From Coriobacteriaceae bacterium (GTDB taxonomy: Bacteria; Actinomycetota; Coriobacteriia; Anaerosomatales; SLCP01), in assembly GCA_003563465.1 (NCBI GenBank), contig PWVH01000104.1, positions 1-7,931 on the forward strand: a stretch of 7,931 bases of DNA, written 5' to 3'. Below, piece by piece: positions 1 through 5,601 of this stretch. The stretch's first letter is position 1. Each line of letters starts with the position of its first letter. A program made the translations under genes and the position numbers. Below the pieces are notes generated by a model. The model did no database searches, was not told the DNA's origin, and was given only the letters and a program-made list of their open reading frames with translations.

Positions 1-561
1 AAGATCGAGACAGCCATACAGAAGGCCTTCGGTGGTGGAGAGGCAGCTGAGTACGAGCAAGTCGTGTATGAGGGATACGGTCCTGCAGGTGTCGCCGTTT
101 ACGTTGAGGCCCTGACGGATAACCGCAACCGGACCGCCGCTGATGTACGGAGCACCTTCGCACGGATGGGAGGGAAGCTCGGAACCTCAGGGTCGGTGGC
201 CTTCCAGTTCGAACGCAAAGGTCAGATACTCATAGACTCCGACGGCGCGCTCGAAGAAGAGGAGATACTGCTGTCGGCCGCCGACGCTGGCGGCGAAGAT
301 CTCGAGGTGGGTCAAGATGAGTGGATCGTCTATGCCCCGGCCGGCGAGGTGATGGGGGTCAAGACCGCATTGGAAGAAAAGGGCCTTCCGGTCAAGGGCG
401 CAGAAATCGTGATGGAGCCGGTAGTAGAAACAGATGTCGGAGTCGCTGACGTCAAGAAGGTCCTGCGGTTGGTTGACATGCTCGAGGACCTAGATGATGT
501 CCAGAGCGTATACCACACGATGGAGCTCACTGAAGAGATTGCAGCCGCACTGGAGGAATAG
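1..561 (+). CDS. yebC: YebC/PmpR (TACO1) family protein, 3' part
   Basis: The reading frame is open from the first base and ends at TAG 559-561, giving 186 residues. Family members are about 240-250 residues, so roughly 60 N-terminal residues lie upstream. The family signature is plain: YEGYGPAGVAVYVEALTDN, then NRTAADVR, GGKLGTSGSVAFQFERKG, and an acidic C-terminal lobe ending TMELTEEIAAALEE. The visible part corresponds to domains 2 and 3 of the three-domain fold; domain 1 is missing. YebC proteins were long labelled transcriptional regulators. More recent work on bacterial YebC and mitochondrial TACO1 supports a ribosome-associated role in translating difficult stretches such as polyproline. 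The GTG at 64 is internal, because homologous sequence (AIQKAFGGGE, YEQVVYEG) continues upstream of it. Placement just before ruvC is a common bacterial arrangement. Family assignment is very sure; the molecular role in this organism is not shown. Confidence 0.95.
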   Translation, partial: KIETAIQKAFGGGEAAEYEQVVYEGYGPAGVAVYVEALTDNRNRTAADVRSTFARMGGKLGTSGSVAFQFERKGQILIDSDGALEEEEILLSAADAGGEDLEVGQDEWIVYAPAGEVMGVKTALEEKGLPVKGAEIVMEPVVETDVGVADVKKVLRLVDMLEDLDDVQSVYHTMELTEEIAAALEE

Positions 562-580
562 GCCGCTATCGCCGTTTGCG

Positions 581-609
581 TTGCGTTGCAGATGGTCTCC
601 CGTTATCCT
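581..609 (+). promoter_or_regulatory. Candidate promoter of the ruvCAB operon
   Basis: A -35-like TTGCGT (581-586) and a -10-like TATCCT (604-609) are separated by 17 bp. Both hexamers are only partial matches to the sigma-A consensus. The -35 lies in three tandem TTGC(G/A) pentamers (576-590), so its register is uncertain. A start site would fall around 616, inside the adjacent LexA box, which is a sensible place for a repressor. The leader to the ruvC start would be about 30 nt. Inference from spacing and context only. Confidence 0.4.
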
Positions 610-622
610 GAACATATGTTCG
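609..622. promoter_or_regulatory. LexA (DinR) SOS box upstream of ruvC
   Basis: The sequence TGAACATATGTTCG contains the exact dyad GAAC-ATAT-GTTC (610-621). It matches the Gram-positive and actinobacterial LexA operator consensus CGAACRNRYGTTCG at 13 of 14 positions. The only mismatch is the first base. It lies between the end of yebC and the ruvC start, immediately after a -10-like hexamer, so bound LexA would block the promoter. ruv genes belong to the SOS regulon in several bacteria. The match is seen directly; the regulation is inferred. Confidence 0.8.
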
Positions 623-644
623 ATTCAAGCCGACGAGGGGAGCA

Positions 645-1148
645 GTGTTGGTCATCCTAGGCATCGACCCTGGACTTTCCAACACCGGCTGGGGAATAGT
701 CGAACAGGCCGGATCGGCGCTTCGTTGTCTCGCATACGGCTGCATCGATACGTCATCTGATGCGCCGCTGTCGAAACGGCTATCCACTATTCACGATGAG
801 CTGCAAGAGGTCGTTGCTCGCTATCAGCCGACCGAATGCGCTGTAGAGAGCGTGTACTTCAGCACCAACGTCAAGACTGCGTTCTCGACGGGTCAGGCTC
901 GCGGAGTTGCTATCTTGGCGACGGCCGGCATAGGGACTGCCCTGGGTGAATACGGTCCTGGTGAAATCAAGATGGCGGTGACGGGTAACGGCTCGGCGGA
1001 CAAGCATCAGGTGCAGTACATGGTTCGCACTATTCTCGGCCTCAGGTTGGATCCGGAGCCTGAGCACGCCGCCGATGCACTTGCGGTAGCAATCTGTCAT
1101 GCGCATTCACGCGGGGCGAGGATGCTCCATCGGAGGGCCACGGGGTGA
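645..1148 (+). CDS. ruvC: Crossover junction endodeoxyribonuclease RuvC
   Basis: RuvC is the Holliday-junction resolvase that makes symmetric nicks in four-way junctions delivered by RuvAB. The 167-residue product is close to the usual length of about 170. The RNase H-like fold carries the acidic catalytic set: D8 in ILGIDPG, E68 in AVESVYF, and H141 and D144 in HAADALAVAICH. A His in place of E. coli Asp138 also occurs in Thermus RuvC, so the site looks intact. QARGVAILATAG and AVTGNGSADKHQVQ are also family typical. The start is GTG 645, with GAGG at 635-638 as ribosome binding site; TTG 648 is a possible alternative two residues... one codon later. The stop TGA (1146-1148) overlaps the ruvA GTG, which implies translational coupling. 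It is the first gene of a ruvCAB operon behind an SOS box. Confidence 0.97.
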   Translation: MLVILGIDPGLSNTGWGIVEQAGSALRCLAYGCIDTSSDAPLSKRLSTIHDELQEVVARYQPTECAVESVYFSTNVKTAFSTGQARGVAILATAGIGTALGEYGPGEIKMAVTGNGSADKHQVQYMVRTILGLRLDPEPEHAADALAVAICHAHSRGARMLHRRATG

Positions 1149-1729
1149 TCGCGTTTCTGATAGGACGCCTTGCAGAGAAGGGGGTCGTGCACTGTGTGCT
1201 CGATGTGGGCGGCGTCGGTTACCGCCTCCTGATGTCGACTGGCTCCCTGTCTGCTCTGCCCCAAGAAGGCGATTCTGTCATGGTGCACACGTACCTGCAC
1301 GTGCGCGAGGACGAACTCACACTGTTCGGCTTCGAGTCTGAAGAGGAGAAATCAATCTTCGAGAAGCTCATAACCGTCAACGGCGTGGGACCGAAGGTCG
1401 CCCTGGCTGCGTTGTCATCCTATTCGCCAGATGTGCTGGCGGAGGGGATCGTCTGCGAGGATGTTGCGCTTATCTCGAGTGTACCGGGTATAGGAACGAA
1501 GACGGCTCAGCGCATCATCCTCGATCTGAAGGACAAGCTGGGCGCCGCGCAAACAGGGGTCGAAGGCCTCATTCATGTCGGCGGTACCGCCGCAGAGACT
1601 CGTGAAGCGCTGATCGGGATGGGCTTCTCGGCTCAAGAGATCACCGCGGCTCTCAAGGGTTTGGACAAGAAGGCGGACTCCCAGACGGCGCTGAAGTACG
1701 CCCTACGGCGACTCGGAGGCGGCTCGTGA
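1145..1729 (+). CDS. ruvA: Holliday junction branch migration protein RuvA
   Basis: RuvA binds the four-way junction as a tetramer or octamer and loads the RuvB motors. The 194-residue product shows the three-domain layout. An N-terminal OB fold (about 1-63) opens MIAFLIGRLAEKG and carries DVGGVGYRLLMS and the ELTLFGF turn. Two helix-hairpin-helix motifs follow, NGVGPKVA (79-86) and PGIGTKTA (114-121), which contact DNA backbone. A variable linker (about 135-148) leads to the C-terminal three-helix domain (about 149-190, ending LKYALRRLGG), which binds RuvB. The GTG start (1145) sits inside the ruvC stop, and the TGA stop (1727-1729) overlaps the ruvB GTG, so expression is probably coupled through all three genes. 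Nothing looks unusual in the protein. Confidence 0.97.
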   Translation: MIAFLIGRLAEKGVVHCVLDVGGVGYRLLMSTGSLSALPQEGDSVMVHTYLHVREDELTLFGFESEEEKSIFEKLITVNGVGPKVALAALSSYSPDVLAEGIVCEDVALISSVPGIGTKTAQRIILDLKDKLGAAQTGVEGLIHVGGTAAETREALIGMGFSAQEITAALKGLDKKADSQTALKYALRRLGGGS

Positions 1730-2799
1730 GCACGGTCTGGGAGAACGAGGATGCCAGATGGTCAGAAGAGCCTGAGCGACTCGTATCGGCCGACCATACC
1801 GAAGACGATATCGAGATCGACAGGTCGCTCAGACCTTCGAGTCTGGTCGAGTACTTGGGGCAGACCAGGGTCAAAGAGAACCTCGGCGTACTTATTGAAG
1901 CGGCGCGCGGCAGGAACGAGTCGCTCGATCACATCCTGCTCTCCGGGCCTCCGGGATTGGGTAAGACCACGCTTGCCGGAGTGATAGCTGCCGAGCTGGG
2001 AGTCCAACTGAAGAACACGAGCGGTCCAGCGATCGAGCGTGCCGGAGACCTGGCTGCCATCTTGACCAATCTTGACGAGCGGAACGTGCTGTTCATAGAC
2101 GAGATCCATCGGCTAAACCGAGCGGTCGAAGAGATTCTCTACCCTGCGATGGAGGACTACGCGCTGGACATCATCATCGGTAAGGGCCCCGCTGCGCGCA
2201 GCCTCCGAGTCGATCTCCCGCGCTTCACACTCGTGGGCGCGACGACACGGACCGGTCTGGTCACGGGTCCTTTACGCGATCGCTTCGGCATGGCGTTCAG
2301 GCTGGATTACTACTCTGCCGACGAGCTGACCGACATAGTGAATCGCTCGGCCGGCATCCTCAGCGTGGGAATCGACGAGAGAGGCGCTACGGAGATATCC
2401 CGACGCTCGCGAGGGACACCTCGACTTGCCAACCGTCTGCTCAAGCGAGTGCGCGACTACGCACAGGTACGTCACGAGGGCTTCATAACGAAAGACATCG
2501 CTGATGAAGCACTTGCTTTCTTCGAGGTGGACCATGTCGGCTTGGACACGATGGACCTAGCGATACTCGACACGCTCGTGCACAAGTTCAGCGGCCGTCC
2601 AGTCGGGCTGAATACTCTTGCTGCCGCCGTAGGCGAGGAGTCAGACACACTCGAGGACGTCTACGAGCCTTACCTGCTACAGTTGGGGTTTCTCGCGCGC
2701 ACGCCGAAAGGGCGGCAGGCGACTCCGAGGGCCTACGAGCATCTGGGTGCAGACTTGCCTCAGAGCGGGGCAGGGCAGGGCCAAAGCGGCTTGTTCTGA
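1726..2799 (+). CDS. ruvB: Holliday junction branch migration ATPase RuvB
   Basis: RuvB is the AAA+ hexameric ring motor that pulls DNA through the RuvA-bound junction. The 357 residues fit the family, with an N-terminal tail of about 30 acidic residues before the conserved RPSSLVEYLGQ. Motifs in order: Walker A GPPGLGKT (74-81), the NTSGPAIERAGDLAAIL segment (97-113), Walker B LFIDEIH (122-128), the RuvA-contacting beta-hairpin region around 150-165, sensor 1 and arginine region GATTR (171-175) followed by PLRDRFG, and sensor 2 RGTPRLANRLL (229-239). A winged-helix DNA-binding domain follows (about 275-335, including GLNTLAAAVGEE). The tail is Gly/Gln rich. The GTG start overlaps the ruvA stop by four bases. 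queA, a frequent downstream partner, is absent; the next gene is on the opposite strand. Confidence 0.98.
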   Translation: MSTVWENEDARWSEEPERLVSADHTEDDIEIDRSLRPSSLVEYLGQTRVKENLGVLIEAARGRNESLDHILLSGPPGLGKTTLAGVIAAELGVQLKNTSGPAIERAGDLAAILTNLDERNVLFIDEIHRLNRAVEEILYPAMEDYALDIIIGKGPAARSLRVDLPRFTLVGATTRTGLVTGPLRDRFGMAFRLDYYSADELTDIVNRSAGILSVGIDERGATEISRRSRGTPRLANRLLKRVRDYAQVRHEGFITKDIADEALAFFEVDHVGLDTMDLAILDTLVHKFSGRPVGLNTLAAAVGEESDTLEDVYEPYLLQLGFLARTPKGRQATPRAYEHLGADLPQSGAGQGQSGLF

Positions 2800-2844
2800 G
2801 TTCTTGGGATGTAGGGCACTGTCTCCGAGTCGGCGATTCGCGTC

Positions 2845-3132
2845 CTATCCTGACGACAGCCTGCGCGAAACGCCATCTGTCGCGGCGGTCTTGGGAGGGA
2901 CGCCAGGGCCATTGTTGATCTTCCTGATGCGCGCACGGTCTCTCGATACCTTGTACTCGAAGAGCCACCGGGTTACTTGATTCGCCTTGCCGTTCGCCAG
3001 GTCGTATCGCTCCAGCACACACATCGGCCTTTCCTGGCCGTGCTCCGAATCGGGATGGCGCCAGAACACGCATCTGCCGGAGTCACACCTGGCATGCATC
3101 CCGAGGCTACGCTTGAGTCCACAACGCTTCAT
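2845..3132 (-). CDS. Small four-cysteine protein, function unknown
   Basis: I do not recognise this 95-residue product. Support for a real gene is compositional and positional. About three quarters of its codons end in G or C, like its neighbours, although the frame contains W, F, Y, C and H residues that random GC-rich frames seldom arrange this way. It also fills the only long gap in the window. The N-terminal half carries Cys4, Cys16, Cys21 and Cys38 plus His13, His26 and His31. The segments CDSGRCVFW and MCVLERYDL resemble a small metal-binding or disulfide module. The middle (RWLFEYKVSRDRARIRKI, about 55-72) is basic and probably helical; the last 20 residues look disordered. No signal peptide or membrane segment is seen. 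The ATG at 3132 is preceded by a weak GGACGGA site. The gene is convergent with ruvB and divergent from the kamA-like gene. A spurious ORF remains possible. Confidence 0.6.
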   Translation of the reverse strand: MKRCGLKRSLGMHARCDSGRCVFWRHPDSEHGQERPMCVLERYDLANGKANQVTRWLFEYKVSRDRARIRKINNGPGVPPKTAATDGVSRRLSSG

Positions 3133-3193
3133 CGATTCCGTCCGCCCGTCGGCTTCTCAGAGGTTCTATCGGCTTGTGGCGTGGACGGCCGGA

Positions 3194-3199
3194 AGTATA
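3194..3199 (-). promoter_or_regulatory. Possible -10 element of the small cysteine protein gene
   Basis: On the minus strand this reads TATACT, five of six matches to TATAAT, about 60 bases ahead of the ATG at 3132. No convincing -35 hexamer is found 16-18 bp upstream, so this is only suggestive. Confidence 0.25.
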
Positions 3200-3255
3200 T
3201 ACCGACGAACGGTTGTAGCACAGGTGCGCGACGAGCGAGCTTGATCACTTCAGGG

Positions 3256-3261
3256 TAGAAT
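3256..3261 (+). promoter_or_regulatory. Possible -10 element of the kamA-like gene
   Basis: TAGAAT matches the -10 consensus at five of six positions and lies 67 bases ahead of the chosen ATG at 3329. The nearest TTG-containing hexamer, TTGATC at 3241-3246, is only 9 bp away and cannot serve as its -35. If used, the start site would be near 3268 and the leader about 60 nt. Confidence 0.3.
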
Positions 3262-3277
3262 AGAGACACGAAAACTC

Positions 3278-3297
3278 CGCGCCACCATCGTGGCGTG
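3278..3297 (+). other. Hairpin in the leader of the kamA-like gene
   Basis: CGCCAC (3280-3285) pairs with GTGGCG (3290-3295) across a four-base CATC loop. The stem extends by a G-T and a C-G pair to eight pairs. No T-run follows, so it is not a classical terminator. It sits between the possible start site and the ribosome binding site, and its 3' arm contains the upstream GTG (3290). That makes this GTG an unlikely start. Whether the hairpin affects mRNA stability or protein binding is unknown. Confidence 0.45.
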
Positions 3298-3319
3298 TCT
3301 TGGCACCCGTCGTACGACT

Positions 3320-3325
3320 GAGGAA
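3320..3325 (+). promoter_or_regulatory. Ribosome binding site fixing the kamA-like start
   Basis: GAGGAA lies just ahead of ATG 3329, with five bases between GAGG and the start codon. No comparable site precedes the in-frame GTG at 3290 or the in-frame ATG at 3431, so ATG 3329 is preferred. Confidence 0.7.
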
Positions 3326-3328
3326 CTC

Positions 3329-4471
3329 ATGAGAAGCAACCACATCGATTCCCGCTCTTGCGCGCCCCGGCACGGCAGGCGCTCAACGAGACGTGGCTCG
3401 TTCATCACGGACTTGTCGCGGGTGTCTGCTATGCCCGAATCCGAGCGGGAGCGTCTCGCCGAGGTTTCCGATCGTTTCGCGTTTCGGGCAAGCGAGTACT
3501 ATCTGGGCCTTGTCGACTGGTCTGATCCTGAAGACCCCATAAGGGCCCTGATCGTCCCACGACTCGAGGAACTCGAGGATTTCGGTCGACTCGATGCTTC
3601 CAACGAGGCCTGCAACACAGTCATGCCCGGAGTCCAGCACAAGTATCCGGATACCGCGCTGTTGCTTTGTATCGAAGCGTGTGGTGGCTACTGTCGCTAT
3701 TGCTTCCGTAAGAGACTTTTCATGCGCGACAATCACGAGGTGTCGCGCGACCTCGGAGCGGGAATCGCATACGTGCGCGATCATCTTGAGATTACGGACG
3801 TTCTTCTGACGGGCGGCGACCCACTGCTCTTGAGCACCCGGAAGCTGGCCGAGGTGTTGCAGGCCCTTCGCGAGATTCCTCATGTGCGTACGGTTCGCAT
3901 CGGTACCAAGATGCTCGCTTTCGATCCTTTTCGCCTGCTCGACGACACTGAGCTCCAAGAGCTACTTGCGGAGCAGTCAGGACCGGGAGGCCGCATCTAT
4001 CTGATGGTCCACTTCGATCATCCCCGCGAGTTAACCGAACCTGCGATTGAGGCAGTAGACCTGGCGATACGCCTGGGCGTCATCTGTGCGAACCAGTGTC
4101 CTGTGGTCGCCGGAGTGAACGACGATCCTGATGTCCTTAGGGAACTGTTCGAGACCACCTCGAACGTGGGCTGTCCTCAGTACTACGTCTTTCAGGGAAG
4201 GCCTACGCTAGGTAATGCTCCGTTCCGTGTTCCGATCGTGCGCGGCTTCGAACTGATATCCGAAGCACATCGTGGCGCTTCCGGTCTGGCACGCCGAGCG
4301 CGCTTCGTGATGTCTCACGAGAGCGGTAAGCTAGAGATCGTCGGAGTCGATGAGGAGCGCATCTACATGCGCTATCACAGGGCTAAGGACGCCGCGGACG
4401 AGAACCGTTTCGTGTCGTTTGCGCGTGACGACGAAGCGATTTGGCTCGATGATCTCGAGCGATTGAGCTAG
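3329..4471 (+). CDS. KamA-family radical SAM / PLP protein (aminomutase-like)
   Basis: The 380-residue product belongs to the lysine 2,3-aminomutase-like radical SAM family. These enzymes use a [4Fe-4S] cluster, S-adenosylmethionine and PLP to shift an amino group between adjacent carbons. Residues counted from ATG 3329: the cluster motif C118-X3-C122-X2-C125 (CGGYCRYCFRKR); R127, equivalent to the KAM arginine that holds the substrate carboxylate; the SAM-binding TGGDP (161-165); and K334 in MSHESGKLEI, the likely PLP lysine. Upstream family features include FAFRASEYYLGLVDW, DPIRALIVP and GVQHKYPDTALL. By remembered alignment, the two aspartates that bind the lysine epsilon-amino group are absent: the first falls at Arg in QGRPTLGN (290-297), the second near MSHES. 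True lysine 2,3-aminomutase or EF-P lysine (EpmB) activity is therefore doubtful, so I give no symbol. It is divergent from the small cysteine protein gene and convergent with the superoxide reductase gene, 15 bp away. Confidence 0.9.
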   Translation: MRSNHIDSRSCAPRHGRRSTRRGSFITDLSRVSAMPESERERLAEVSDRFAFRASEYYLGLVDWSDPEDPIRALIVPRLEELEDFGRLDASNEACNTVMPGVQHKYPDTALLLCIEACGGYCRYCFRKRLFMRDNHEVSRDLGAGIAYVRDHLEITDVLLTGGDPLLLSTRKLAEVLQALREIPHVRTVRIGTKMLAFDPFRLLDDTELQELLAEQSGPGGRIYLMVHFDHPRELTEPAIEAVDLAIRLGVICANQCPVVAGVNDDPDVLRELFETTSNVGCPQYYVFQGRPTLGNAPFRVPIVRGFELISEAHRGASGLARRARFVMSHESGKLEIVGVDEERIYMRYHRAKDAADENRFVSFARDDEAIWLDDLERLS

Positions 4472-4486
4472 AAGACGCTCGTATCG

Positions 4487-4834
4487 TCAGAGCTTTACGT
4501 CTGCAGCCCACAGACCGTGCAGATTACAGTACTCGACCGTGCGCAGCCTCTCGCCCGGTTCTGCGACCACGACGATGGAAACATCCGGGTCAGAGGCTAC
4601 AGGCGAGAAGTCGACACGAGCGATCGGTGCGTCTCCCAGATAGAGCATGATCCACTGTATGTAGTGATCGGGCTGGTTCGGGTGGGACACATAGTGGCCT
4701 ACCTTGACGTTCACCCGCACCTTGTCGCCGTCACGCTCTGCAGTCACATACGGTGTGTGCTTGAGTTCGAAATCACTGGCGGCATCGAGGTCGGTCACGT
4801 GCTTCAGTGGGCCGAGGATAGGTGCGTCGCTCAT
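4487..4834 (-). CDS. sorA: Superoxide reductase (desulfoferrodoxin/neelaredoxin family)
   Basis: This 115-residue protein is a one-domain (class II, neelaredoxin-type) superoxide reductase. Such proteins reduce superoxide to hydrogen peroxide in the cytoplasm of anaerobes with electrons from rubredoxin-like donors. All five ligands of the square-pyramidal Fe(His)4Cys centre are present: His26 in LKHTPYV, His51 and His57 in SHPNQPDHYIQW, and Cys103 and His106 in EYCNLHGLW. Lys25, thought to steer superoxide to the iron, is kept. The glutamate of the Pyrococcus-type EKHVP loop, a sixth ligand in the resting ferric state, is Leu24 here. The N-terminal desulforedoxin domain of class I enzymes is absent. 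The start ATG at 4834 has GGAG eight bases upstream (minus strand). It is divergent from the isochorismatase-like gene and convergent with the kamA-like gene. Confidence 0.93.
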   Translation of the reverse strand: MSDAPILGPLKHVTDLDAASDFELKHTPYVTAERDGDKVRVNVKVGHYVSHPNQPDHYIQWIMLYLGDAPIARVDFSPVASDPDVSIVVVAEPGERLRTVEYCNLHGLWAADVKL

Positions 4835-4862
4835 GGTTCAGTCTCCGTTCCGCATAGGTGGT

Positions 4863-4883
4863 GTGTCCGTGCTTGGCGGACAC
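4863..4883. promoter_or_regulatory. Inverted repeat, candidate operator between sorA and the hydrolase gene
   Basis: GTGTCCG (4863-4869) and CGGACAC (4877-4883) form a perfect 7-bp inverted repeat around a 7-base spacer, in the 126-bp divergent intergenic region. On the minus strand a -10-like TATACA lies at 4888-4893. The repeat would then cover the sorA transcription start region, which suits a repressor site. It does not resemble a PerR or Fur box. It could instead be a hairpin at the 5' end of the sorA transcript. Confidence 0.45.
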
Positions 4884-4948
4884 GATGTGTATACCCACGT
4901 GCGGCGTCGAGAAAGGCGCTGATGTATCATCTTCCGGAACACTTCGAG

Positions 4949-4953
4949 AGGAG
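4949..4953 (+). promoter_or_regulatory. Ribosome binding site fixing the isochorismatase-like start
   Basis: AGGAG sits seven bases ahead of ATG 4961. The frame is open far upstream to 4517, but that stretch overlaps sorA on the other strand and has no family similarity. This strong site therefore decides the start. A -10-like TATCAT (4925-4930) lies just upstream, without a good -35. Confidence 0.8.
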
Positions 4954-4960
4954 AACCTCA

Positions 4961-5545
4961 ATGGGACCAGTTGAAGAGGCCCTTGTCGAACGCAACAGTT
5001 TTGCGCTCGTGATCATCGACATCCAAGAGCGTCTTGCTGCGGCGATGTCTGACCGAACGCGTGTTGCTGTGGCGGCTGGCAAGCTCGCTCAGACAGCTGC
5101 CGTTGTCGACGCTCCGGTGATAGTGACGCGTCAGTATCCACAAGGTTTGGGCCCGAACATACCAGAACTCGAAGAGGTGCTGACGAGCCTGGCGGAGAGA
5201 GGCGCTAACGTTCAAAGTGTCGACAAGACGGCGTTCTGTTGCGCTGCGGAACCGGCGTTCGAGGATGTGCTTCGAGCCACCGGACGCAGGCAGGTCGTGA
5301 TCGCCGGCATGGAGACACACATCTGCGTGGTCCAGACCGCAATCGTTCTTGCTGCTCAAGGTTATACCGTTCATGTAGCCGCGGATGCGTGCTGTTCTCG
5401 CGACTCAAGCTTCCATGATCTCGCACTCGATCGCATGCGTGCGGTGGGCGTGATAGTCACCACAAGCGAATCGGTGATGTACGAGGCGATCGGTCGTGCA
5501 GGAACCGATGACTTCAAACGTCTCCTCGGCATTGTCAAGGCGTAG
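4961..5545 (+). CDS. Isochorismatase-family cysteine hydrolase
   Basis: The 194-residue product has the alpha/beta isochorismatase-like fold shared by nicotinamidases, YcaC-type proteins and isochorismatases. The catalytic triad is visible as D20 in LVIIDIQERL, K89 in SVDKTAFCC and C122 in GMETHICVVQT. The GMETH turn carries the cis-peptide-forming residues of the family. The TRQYPQGLGP segment (56-65) is common in YcaC-like hydrolases of unknown substrate. The metal-binding Asp-X-His of true nicotinamidases is not evident, so nicotinamide is not a safe substrate guess. No signal peptide is seen; it is presumably cytoplasmic. Cys93-Cys94 lie close to the lysine. The gene ends in tandem stops TAG TAA (5543-5548). 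It leads in the same direction into fhs, 56 bp downstream, so the two could share a transcript, but nothing links them functionally. Confidence 0.9.
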   Translation: MGPVEEALVERNSFALVIIDIQERLAAAMSDRTRVAVAAGKLAQTAAVVDAPVIVTRQYPQGLGPNIPELEEVLTSLAERGANVQSVDKTAFCCAAEPAFEDVLRATGRRQVVIAGMETHICVVQTAIVLAAQGYTVHVAADACCSRDSSFHDLALDRMRAVGVIVTTSESVMYEAIGRAGTDDFKRLLGIVKA

Positions 5546-5601
5546 TAAACTACACGCCGTCTCACTACCGGGGAGCGCATCCCGAGAAAGGCTTGAGTCG
5601 A

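Noticed and set aside
2800..2844. Terminator after ruvB
   Set aside because: No stable GC-rich stem followed by a T-run is visible in this gap.
2588..3073. 161-codon open frame on the minus strand
   Set aside because: It runs antisense to the 3' end of ruvB and overlaps the better small-gene frame. Its Arg/Pro/Ser-rich composition is typical of a shadow frame.
3290..3328. GTG start extending the KamA-like protein by 13 residues
   Set aside because: The GTG lies in a hairpin arm with no ribosome binding site; ATG 3329 has GAGGAA close upstream.
4473..4502. Possible bidirectional terminator between the convergent kamA-like and sorA genes
   Set aside because: Only 4-5 bp arms (GCTC/GAGC and AGACG/CGTCT) with long loops and at most TTT; too weak to call.
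4517..4960. N-terminal extension of the isochorismatase-like frame
   Set aside because: It lies antisense to the well-supported sorA gene, has no resemblance to the family, and a strong ribosome binding site precedes ATG 4961.
5532..5551. Promoter for fhs from TTGTCA and TAAACT
   Set aside because: The two hexamers are only 8 bp apart, so they cannot form one promoter; the dyad GTAGT-AA-ACTAC around the tandem stops is short.
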